Shown in pieces: positions 7,548 through 13,089 of a DNA stretch of 13,089 nucleotides (position 1 is its first letter; every line of letters begins with the position of its first letter). The DNA is from Verrucomicrobiales bacterium (GTDB lineage: Bacteria; Verrucomicrobiota; Verrucomicrobiia; Limisphaerales; Palsa-1400). Made by a program: the position numbers and the translations under genes. The notes below the pieces were generated by a model. It was given only the letters and a program-made list of their open reading frames with translations. It ran no database searches and was not told the origin of the DNA. The DNA is taken from positions 1-13,089 of the forward strand of contig JAQGOW010000195.1 in assembly GCA_028293405.1 (NCBI GenBank), in the 5' to 3' direction.

Positions 7548-9347
7548 TTAGAAAAGTTTCCCCTGTAACATGAGAAAATGTTCGACCACTGGGCCCAACG
7601 TCAGCACCGGCAAGAAGTTCAGCGCACCAATCAGCACCACGGTTCCGATCAGCAAGATCGAAAACGTCCCGCCAGAAACCGGAAATGTTCCCGCGCTCGC
7701 CGGCGCCAATTTTTTTCGCCCTAGCGAGCCCGCTATGGCCATAATCGGAACAATCATCAGAAATCGCCCGACCAGCATCGCGATCCCAAGTGTCGTGTTG
7801 TACCAGGGCGTATTGACCGTTAATCCCGCAAATGCACTGCCGTTGTTCCCGGTCGCCGAACTGTATGCATAAAGCATTTCGCCAAACCCATGCGGCCCGT
7901 TGTTATTGAGACCATCAAGCCCCCACTTGCTGACCGAGGCCCAAGCCGAAAACGCCAGGATGTCGATTGCGAGAATCAGCAACGCCAGCATCGCCATCTT
8001 CACCTCATACGATTCGATTTTTTTGCCCAGATATTCCGGCGTACGCCCAACCATCAGCCCTGCGATAAACACCGCCAGCACCACGAAAACCAACATTCCG
8101 TAAAGCCCCGCACCAACACCGCCGAAAATAATTTCACCCAACTGGATATTGAACAGCGGCACAAACCCTCCAAGCGCCGTAAATGAATCGTGCATTGAGT
8201 TCACCGCGCCACACGAAGCGTCCGTCGTAACCGTGGCGAACAATGCAGAATTAAAGATGCCGAACCGGACCTCCTTGCCTTCCATATTTCCATCAGCAAT
8301 TGCGACACCGAGCTTCTGATGAATTGGATTTCCCGCTGCCTCCGCCCACCAGCACAGCAACACACCGCCGATAAACAGCGCCATCATCACACCCCAAACC
8401 GTCCAGCCGTGGCGCTGATTCTTCACCATTTGTCCGAGGTAATACGTCAACCCACTACCAATCGAAAAGATCGACAACATCTGCAGGAAGTTCGAAAGCG
8501 GGGTCGGATTCTCGAATGGGTGTGCTGCATTCGCATTCACGTAACCTCCCCCGTTCGTTCCCAACATTTTAATCGCTACCTGCGATGCCATCGGCCCCTG
8601 CGGAATTGTTTGTTCATCGACCGTCTGCTCTTCCATTACCGGTTTACCGTCCGACCCCTTGATCGTTTCGCCTTTATCATTCTTCTTTTCCACAGACACT
8701 TTGAACGGCTCGATGAGCTTTGCTTTTGTATACGGTTTAAAATTTTGGATCATTCCCTGCGAGACCAGCACCACTGCGAACACCCCACAAATCGGCAGCA
8801 GCAGGTAATAACTCGTTCGCACCATATCTACCCAGAAATTCCCGATCGTCTTAACCGACTGCCGCGCAATCCCGCGCACCAAAGCCGCCGCAATCGCAAT
8901 TCCGACCGCCGCCGACGTAAAATTGTGGAATACCAATCCGACCATCTGCGACAAATACGACATCGTCGTTTCTCCGCTGTAAGCCTGCCAATTGGTATTT
9001 GTCGTGAAACTGACTGCCGTGTTGAATGCAAGGTCCGGGCTAAGCGCGCCGAACCCCTGCGGATTCAACGGCAACAAATGTTGAAGCCGTAGAATCGCGT
9101 ACGTGAACAAACATCCCACCAAACTGAACAGCAACATCGCAATCGTGTATTGCTTCCAATCATGTTCCTTCTGAGGATCCACGCGCATCGCCCGAAACGT
9201 GAACCGTTCCAGCGGCCGCAGTAGCGGGTCAAACCACGTGCGCCCGTTCGCATCTAATACCTGCATCAAATAAAGCCCCATCGGCTTCGTGATTGCGGTG
9301 AGCGCGACGATGTAGATAACAAATTGAATCCAACCTGTAGCTTGCAT
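7548..9347 (-). CDS. kdpA: KdpA, K+-translocating subunit of the Kdp ATPase
   Basis: A 599-residue membrane protein of the SKT (Trk/Ktr/Kdp) superfamily, which forms the K+ selectivity filter and entry path of KdpFABC. The four filter-loop regions are visible: TTNTNW (115-120), GTNGGG (263-268), TTDASCG (374-380) and SATGNNG (497-503). Around these are about ten hydrophobic helices, starting with IQFVIYIVAL (7-16). The conserved HPFENPTPLSNF (276-287) and VGRTPEYLGKKIE (433-445) are present. It is about 40 residues longer than E. coli KdpA (557). Most of the excess is a charged insert at about 205-247 (K, E, D and G rich) just before QGPMASQ, in a loop preceding the second filter. The ATG lies 23 bp after the kdpF stop, and the TAA lies 4 bp before kdpB. 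No truncation is seen. Confidence 0.97.
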   Translation of the reverse strand: MQATGWIQFVIYIVALTAITKPMGLYLMQVLDANGRTWFDPLLRPLERFTFRAMRVDPQKEHDWKQYTIAMLLFSLVGCLFTYAILRLQHLLPLNPQGFGALSPDLAFNTAVSFTTNTNWQAYSGETTMSYLSQMVGLVFHNFTSAAVGIAIAAALVRGIARQSVKTIGNFWVDMVRTSYYLLLPICGVFAVVLVSQGMIQNFKPYTKAKLIEPFKVSVEKKNDKGETIKGSDGKPVMEEQTVDEQTIPQGPMASQVAIKMLGTNGGGYVNANAAHPFENPTPLSNFLQMLSIFSIGSGLTYYLGQMVKNQRHGWTVWGVMMALFIGGVLLCWWAEAAGNPIHQKLGVAIADGNMEGKEVRFGIFNSALFATVTTDASCGAVNSMHDSFTALGGFVPLFNIQLGEIIFGGVGAGLYGMLVFVVLAVFIAGLMVGRTPEYLGKKIESYEVKMAMLALLILAIDILAFSAWASVSKWGLDGLNNNGPHGFGEMLYAYSSATGNNGSAFAGLTVNTPWYNTTLGIAMLVGRFLMIVPIMAIAGSLGRKKLAPASAGTFPVSGGTFSILLIGTVVLIGALNFLPVLTLGPVVEHFLMLQGKLF

Positions 9348-9370
9348 AAAAAAGGATCCGGCGCTGCCGG

Positions 9371-9454
9371 TCAGAATTTTTCCGGCCGAACCATGGTCAC
9401 GAACAGATAAACGAACAGCACCAGGGAAATGCCGCCAACGATGTAGTTTTCCAT
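9371..9454 (-). CDS. kdpF: KdpF, small stabilising subunit of the Kdp ATPase
   Basis: A 27-residue single-helix peptide directly upstream of kdpA. It starts MENYIVGGIS, has a hydrophobic core LVLFVYLFV (11-19), and ends VRPEKF before TGA. The ending matches the usual KdpF tail (R-P-E-R/K-F). E. coli KdpF is 29 residues and sits in the membrane against KdpA, where it stabilises the complex. The ATG at 9454 is 5 nt after the stop of the preceding tiny ORF, and the TGA is 23 bp before the kdpA ATG, so it is clearly part of the operon. It is short enough to be missed by routine gene calling. Identification rests on size, hydrophobicity, tail motif and position, which together are strong. Confidence 0.9.
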   Translation of the reverse strand: MENYIVGGISLVLFVYLFVTMVRPEKF

Positions 9455-9459
9455 AACGG

Positions 9460-9543
9460 TTAAAGTTTTTCGCACACCCAGACGTAAACTCCGCTCAGCG
9501 CGAAGAACGCGACGGTGATTCCGATAAAAACAAGATCAGTCAT
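9460..9543 (-). CDS. Tiny single-helix membrane peptide preceding kdpF (unnamed)
   Basis: A 27-codon frame from the ATG at 9543 to the TAA at 9460, first in the operon and 5 nt before kdpF. The peptide begins MTDLVFIGITVA, continues FFALSGVYVWVCEKL, and so is almost one transmembrane helix with a short charged tail CEKL. Its layout (acidic residue at 3, helix, C-E-K/R-L tail) matches, from memory, tiny proteins annotated as hypothetical just upstream of kdpF in other phyla, but I cannot check this here. It has no clear Shine-Dalgarno sequence, like most genes in this window. Being coding is supported by its fit between regulator box and kdpF, tight spacing, and transmembrane composition without low-complexity runs. 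A role as an extra small subunit or assembly factor of KdpFABC is inference; a leader-peptide role is the alternative. Confidence 0.7.
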   Translation of the reverse strand: MTDLVFIGITVAFFALSGVYVWVCEKL

Positions 9544-9603
9544 AAGTTTTGAACCAACGATCAATTAGTTGCATCACAACCTCACTCTGCCTCCGCGAAC
9601 CCG

Positions 9604-9625
9604 TGGCGGTAATCAAAAGCCGCCA
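9604..9625. repeat. Inverted repeat between the putative KdpE box and the operon start
   Basis: TGGCGG (9604-9609) and CCGCCA (9620-9625) form a 6-bp perfect stem around a 10-nt loop. It sits just downstream of the putative KdpE box on the kdp strand. It has no U-tract, so it is not a standard terminator. It could be a protein site or a leader hairpin, or chance. Confidence 0.35.
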
Positions 9626-9632
9626 TCAAACC

Positions 9633-9650
9633 ATAAAAAGAATATAAAAA
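9633..9650 (-). promoter_or_regulatory. Putative KdpE-binding box upstream of the kdp operon
   Basis: On the minus strand there is a direct repeat TTTTTAT-ATTC-TTTTTAT, two 7-bp copies starting 11 bp (one helical turn) apart. As I recall it, the E. coli kdpFABC operator reads TTTATACTTTTTTTACA; aligning from TTTATA gives about 13 of 17 matches. The box lies about 90 bp before the first operon ATG (9543), compatible with an activator site upstream of a promoter. No convincing -35/-10 pair is visible between the box and the ATG. T-rich sequence could match by chance. Confidence 0.5.
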
Positions 9651-9836
9651 TCAGGAATGCGTAAATGCCCCGCAGCAAACGCCCGAGGGGAAAGGAAAAC
9701 GAAATGCGGCACCTACGCATCGCGGAGCGTTGCGCGGTTGACCGGCAAATACACGATCAACCATGGGCGGTGTCCATGGGTTCTGCGGGTGTGGCTCGCA
9801 AATCGGTTGTGTCGCTGCTTCCAAACTGTCTTTGGG

Positions 9837-9855
9837 CCTTTCCCGGTGGGAAGGG
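9837..9855. repeat. Eight-pair hairpin in the intergenic region
   Basis: CCTTTCCC (9837-9844) pairs with GGGAAGGG (9848-9855) around a GGT loop, with one G-U pair. No T-tract follows on either strand, so it is a poor terminator. Function unknown. Confidence 0.4.
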
Positions 9856-9869
9856 GTAACGAACTCTCG

Positions 9870-9889
9870 GCATGCTAACGCATGCTAGG
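9870..9889. repeat. Tandem 10-bp repeat GCATGCTAAC / GCATGCTAGG
   Basis: GCATGCTA occurs at 9870-9877 and again at 9880-9887, exactly 10 bp apart. Each copy contains the palindrome GCATGC. One-turn spacing is typical of cooperative protein sites, but no regulator is known here and only two copies are seen. Confidence 0.35.
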
Positions 9890-10133
9890 AAATTGTGACC
9901 GTAAACCACCGGTCCATCAAACCTGCGTTTGTGGACCTTTGCCGCCGATTTGTCAGCGGCTTGGAAAGATTGCAGTTATGCATGCACCAGAAACTGTCCG
10001 TCGTTTTGTCGAACTCTGCGCCAGTCATGGAAAAAGCGGGCTGACATGGCGTTTGTCGATGACTCGCTCTTGCGAGGGGCCCCCAGTTCCGGTTCAAACT
10101 TGTTTGTAGCTGCTGCCACTGATAAACTTCCAA

Positions 10134-12881
10134 ATGCAGTTTCGCCCATTCTTCGCCGTCATCCTCACGTTTATTCTTACGCCCGTTTGGACAAGCCACG
10201 CGGAAATCAGCAAAGGCCATAGCATTCTCGTTCAGCGCGGATTTCAGATTCTCGCATTGACCCAGCCTGATAATTATTTTCATTTGGATACTTACACGAA
10301 TGCTGGTTACACCACAGTGGGTTTCAGTTTTAACTCCACCGGAAATCTTGGCCCGCTCTCAACTTTCACCGGTCCACCTCCCGGGTTCCCTTGGGCTCGC
10401 TGGGCCCCTGATGAATCGAACATGCCTGGCCAGGGCAGCGGCACCACTGGCAATGGCGATGTTTATTCGCGCACGAATGAAATTCCTCATTTAAGTCAAT
10501 TGGTTGCGCTGCAACTACAGGACGAATGGAATCTCAACGACGATGCGACACGCACACGGTTAGTAAACTGGTTCGTTGCCGAGAGGACGAATTGGCCAAC
10601 TACCATTCTTTACCATAACAACTGGGGTTATCAGCTTACCGATGCGGCGCTGTCGGATTACATCAACCGCGCAAAGCCCGACATGCTTTCGTTCGATACG
10701 TATCCGTGGGAATCCGTTTGGGATATAAATCAACCGAACCACATAGGCGCTGTAATTCCCGGACCAGGCAGTTACCAACTCAAACAATGGTTCAGCGAGT
10801 TGCGGCAATACCGCGAATACGCCCGTGCGGCCGGAATTCCCATGGGCATCTGGCGACAGACATGGCATGGCGTGCAGGATTACGATCAGCACGTTTATCG
10901 TGATCCATCTCCCTCTGAACTTCGGCTTAACACCTTCGGAGCGATTGCATTTAGCGTAAAATTTATAAATGACTTCACTTACAACACGAGTGCGGGTTCG
11001 TTGTTTACGAAAATTTACAATGGTTCCGGGGACACCCAAACAAATGCCAACGGCATGTATGCACAAATGGGGATAGTGAACCGAAGCATACGCAATTGGG
11101 GCGACACGCTGGTGCGCCTGACGCCGATTACCACGGAAGGCATTCCCGGTTACACCACGAGCATTATGTTTCTCCGCGGAAAAGACGCCAACGGCACTCT
11201 CACCACCATCCCTGATGGATTTGTTGGGGACCCGGACTCAGGTGGAGCGAATGCCACCTACACCGATTGGGTATATCAACGCAACGATCCTTTCTTGCGC
11301 GGTTGGTCCGTGACCAACAAGGCCGCGGTAAAAAATAGCGGCTATCCCGGGGACGTAATCCTTTCCTGGTTCAAACCGCTCGACGAAAGTTTCGATGGAC
11401 CGGATTACAGCAATGAAACTTACCTTATGGTGGTAAACGGCTTGACCGACCCGACGGGTACTGCGGCGGATTGCCTTCAGGAAATCACGCTCAACTTCAA
11501 CAGCAATCTGGGTGCTGTTGAAATGTTGAATCCCTTAACTGGATTAGCAGAATTACAGCAACTCACGCTGACCAATGGCGTTCGCCAATTAATTTTAAAC
11601 TTGAACGGCGGTGAAGCAGCGTTGTTGAAATTCCCTGACGGTGCTCCATTCGTTGGGGCGCAACAGGTGCCCGTCACCGGAGCTCCAATCATAACAATCC
11701 ATCCGGTCAGTCGTGAAAATCTCTTAGGAACGGATGCGACTTTCACGGCGCACGCTTATGGTCCCGCGCCTCTCAATTATCAGTGGCAATTTAACGGTTC
11801 AAACATTCCTGGTGCGACAACGAACACTTACACGCAAGGCAATGTGCAATTCACCAATGGCGGTAATTATACGCTCGTTGTGAGCAACCTGTCCGGAAGC
11901 GTGACCAGTTCTCCAGCAGTTTTGACTCTTGTTTCCGCTCAACCATTTTTCTATGAACCGTTTGATTATTCCAATGTCGGCGGGCCCGTCAGCGTCAACA
12001 CACCTGCGAACTGGACAAGTAACGCATCTGCCGCGACCAACGATTTCAAAATAACGAGCGGCAGTCTTTCATACCCTGGCCTGGTGACGACCGGCAACAG
12101 CGCGACCAACGGCGGCATTGGCCTCGGCAATCGGCGACTATTCGGCACGAACATCAACAGCGGCGTCGTTTATTTTTCGGTCCTATTCAAAATGATTGAC
12201 CCCGGCTACGGAACATGGACCGCTGGCAATATGCCCGCGCAAGTCGCTTCGCTCATGGCCACCAACAATGCGAACGTCCGCCTCGGAATTCTCCTCACGT
12301 CCAATACGTCTTCAACTTATCTCGTCGGCGTTCAAAAAGGATCGGGCGCAACCATGGACTCAACGCCCCGCAATATCGGTGACACTCTTTTCCTCGTCGG
12401 GAAATACGATTTCACTTCCACTCCGAATCCTGTGACGCTTTGGATCAATCCCAGCACAACCTCGTTTGGTGCTGCGATCGAGCCGCCTTCCGGAAGTGTG
12501 ATCACCACCACCACCGGCCTCGATTTTAACAGCACCAACGTCATTGACCGTTTCAATTTCCGGCAGAACACCGCAGCGAGCGTTCCGGCGGCGATGCAAT
12601 GGGACGAATTACGCCTCGGCAATTCCTGGCGTGACGTTACCCCGATTCTACCGCCGCCCACACCCGCGATGCTGACCAATGTCGTGCGGCTAGCCGATGG
12701 AACTTTTCAATTCTCATACACCACCAGTAACGCCCAGGCAGGCAGTGTCTATGCCTCAACAAATTTGGTTAGTTGGACATTTCTCGGAACACCAACGCAA
12801 ACCAGTCCGGGTGTTTACCAATTCAACGACGCGACCGCTACGAGTTTTCAGAAACGCTTTTATCAATTGCGAATACCGTGA
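10134..12881 (+). CDS. Secreted modular protein: glycosidase-like barrel, Ig domain, LamG-like domain, Verrucomicrobiota C-terminal module
   Basis: A 915-residue exported protein. A signal peptide (MQFRPF, hydrophobic core, cleavage near SHA-EI at 23-24) precedes a catalytic-looking domain at about 25-430. This has barrel-type signatures: LQLQDEWN (127-134, E131 a possible acid), TILYHNNWGYQ (157-167), PDMLSFDTYPW (182-192, D188) and GIPMGIWRQTWHG (234-246). A beta domain at about 440-502 ends GGEAALLKFPDG, as in C-terminal beta domains of many glycosidases. Then come an Ig-like domain at about 517-600 (YQWQFNG, NGGNYTLVVSN), a LamG/concanavalin-like beta sandwich at about 605-845 (FFYEPFDYS, VIDRFNFRQ, WDELRLG), and a terminal module at about 850-915 (YASTNLVSW ... 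RFYQLRIP). The likely role is extracellular polysaccharide binding or cleavage. I cannot name the glycosidase family, and the catalytic residues are inferred. The ATG lacks a Shine-Dalgarno sequence. Confidence 0.85.
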   Translation: MQFRPFFAVILTFILTPVWTSHAEISKGHSILVQRGFQILALTQPDNYFHLDTYTNAGYTTVGFSFNSTGNLGPLSTFTGPPPGFPWARWAPDESNMPGQGSGTTGNGDVYSRTNEIPHLSQLVALQLQDEWNLNDDATRTRLVNWFVAERTNWPTTILYHNNWGYQLTDAALSDYINRAKPDMLSFDTYPWESVWDINQPNHIGAVIPGPGSYQLKQWFSELRQYREYARAAGIPMGIWRQTWHGVQDYDQHVYRDPSPSELRLNTFGAIAFSVKFINDFTYNTSAGSLFTKIYNGSGDTQTNANGMYAQMGIVNRSIRNWGDTLVRLTPITTEGIPGYTTSIMFLRGKDANGTLTTIPDGFVGDPDSGGANATYTDWVYQRNDPFLRGWSVTNKAAVKNSGYPGDVILSWFKPLDESFDGPDYSNETYLMVVNGLTDPTGTAADCLQEITLNFNSNLGAVEMLNPLTGLAELQQLTLTNGVRQLILNLNGGEAALLKFPDGAPFVGAQQVPVTGAPIITIHPVSRENLLGTDATFTAHAYGPAPLNYQWQFNGSNIPGATTNTYTQGNVQFTNGGNYTLVVSNLSGSVTSSPAVLTLVSAQPFFYEPFDYSNVGGPVSVNTPANWTSNASAATNDFKITSGSLSYPGLVTTGNSATNGGIGLGNRRLFGTNINSGVVYFSVLFKMIDPGYGTWTAGNMPAQVASLMATNNANVRLGILLTSNTSSTYLVGVQKGSGATMDSTPRNIGDTLFLVGKYDFTSTPNPVTLWINPSTTSFGAAIEPPSGSVITTTTGLDFNSTNVIDRFNFRQNTAASVPAAMQWDELRLGNSWRDVTPILPPPTPAMLTNVVRLADGTFQFSYTTSNAQAGSVYASTNLVSWTFLGTPTQTSPGVYQFNDATATSFQKRFYQLRIP

Positions 12882-13049
12882 GCTGAAAATTTGCCCGCAG
12901 ATTCGTCATCGTTTGCTGACATCACATGCCGGTTTACAGTGGCTGAACGTGTTCCTGCATTTCAGTATCACAACTGCAAACGTTTCGACACGCGTTAAGC
13001 CGGTGGAGGAACAAAGCTCGGAGCGGTATAAAATGGAGGAAAATTCGCG
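12882..13049. other. Intergenic stretch after the secreted glycosidase-like gene
   Basis: This 168-bp stretch follows the stop of the 915-residue protein. I see no terminator-type hairpin with a T-tract and no protein-like frame. Near its right end lie a TATAAAA (13027-13033) and a GGAGGA (13035-13040), which may belong to the next gene. Confidence 0.4.
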
Positions 13050-13089
13050 ATGATTTTCTTCATGGAAGGATCGGCAGGATTTAAAGATG
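13050..13089 (+). CDS. Possible start of the next gene (cut by the window edge)
   Basis: An ATG at 13050 is preceded by GGAGGA at 13035-13040, a 9-nt gap and the best Shine-Dalgarno-like element in the window. The frame reads MIFFMEGSAGFKD and stays open to the edge. A later in-frame ATG at 13062 is also possible. Only 13 codons are visible, so no product can be named and the frame may be chance. Confidence 0.25.
   Translation, partial: MIFFMEGSAGFKD

Larger units (their letters stand above)
9544..10133. other. Divergent intergenic region between the kdp operon and the secreted glycosidase-like gene
   Basis: This 590-bp stretch separates two divergently read units and should hold both promoters. 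The left 110 bp contain the T-rich box and the small inverted repeat. Further right are a hairpin at 9837-9855, a 10-bp tandem repeat at 9870-9889, and two CCATGGG copies (9761-9767, 9774-9780). CCATCAAACC occurs twice (9623-9632 and 9914-9923). A weak plus-strand promoter candidate is TTGTTT (10100-10105), 17 bp, TAAACT (10123-10128), which would leave a nearly leaderless mRNA for the gene at 10134. Short frames here lack protein-like composition, so I call no gene. No tRNA and no recognisable riboswitch, including the c-di-AMP (ydaO) type, was seen. Confidence 0.6.

Noticed and set aside
9613..9720. A 35-codon minus-strand frame with a hydrophobic, F-rich end (GIYAFLIFIFFLWF), a possible third tiny membrane ORF upstream of kdpF.
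   Set aside because: The hydrophobic run is just the translation of the T-rich tract that looks like the KdpE box, and it lies where the operon promoter region should be. The first half is basic and not protein-like.
9544..9720. Possible c-di-AMP (ydaO-type) or other riboswitch ahead of the kdp operon.
   Set aside because: I could find no ydaO-like conserved core. The hairpin present is only 6 bp and the leader before the first ATG is short.
9978..10040. A plus-strand stretch reading PETVRRFVELCASHGKSG, faintly like the start of a helix-turn-helix transposase or terminase-type domain.
   Set aside because: The similarity stops after about 15 residues, and no terminal inverted repeats or further transposase motifs are nearby.
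9885..10283. A 132-codon minus-strand frame overlapping the start of the secreted glycosidase-like gene.
   Set aside because: It overlaps the signal peptide and N-terminus of a convincing gene on the other strand, and it shows no domain, export signal or protein-like pattern.
12882..13049. Rho-independent terminator after the secreted glycosidase-like gene.
   Set aside because: No GC-rich stem followed by a T-tract was found in this stretch.

Overview
The window looks like a chromosomal segment of a Verrucomicrobiota bacterium, most likely of the Pedosphaerales/Limisphaerales type (subdivision 3). This rests on protein style rather than a marker gene. There are two secreted proteins built from immunoglobulin-like repeats of the 'ITxQPQSxTVxxGxxxxF...YxWxxN...DxGxYxVVxSN' kind. 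One of them ends in a C-terminal module ('ASTNLVSW...FYQLRIP') that I associate with secreted proteins of this group. GC content is moderate and most starts lack a clear Shine-Dalgarno sequence.

Layout, left to right. Positions 1-1087 (minus) hold the N-terminal 362 residues of a secreted multi-Ig protein that runs off the left edge. Positions 1283-9543 (minus) hold one compact high-affinity potassium transport locus. In transcription order it is: an unnamed 27-residue single-helix ORF (9460-9543), kdpF (9371-9454), kdpA (7548-9347), kdpB (5494-7543, broken by a one-base frame change near 7213), kdpC (4886-5491), kdpD (1972-4746) and kdpE (1283-1975). Gaps are 2-23 bp or 4-bp overlaps, except for a 139-bp gap before kdpD. 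A 590-bp divergent intergenic region (9544-10133) follows. It contains a T-rich direct repeat on the kdp strand that resembles the E. coli KdpE operator. Positions 10134-12881 (plus) encode a 915-residue secreted modular protein: a glycosidase-like barrel, a beta domain, an Ig domain, a LamG-like domain and the C-terminal module. A possible new gene begins at 13050 on the plus strand and leaves the window.

How the parts work together. KdpA, KdpB, KdpC and KdpF would form the Kdp P-type ATPase that scavenges K+ at low external concentration. KdpD (sensor kinase with KdpD, USP, DUF4118, GAF and kinase domains) and KdpE (OmpR-type regulator) would control it, probably through the T-rich box upstream of the first tiny ORF. 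The most notable points are the tiny conserved-looking ORF ahead of kdpF, the frame break between the KdpB membrane and actuator segments, and the hydrophobic N-terminal extension open upstream of kdpD. I see no mobile element, CRISPR array, tRNA or rRNA.
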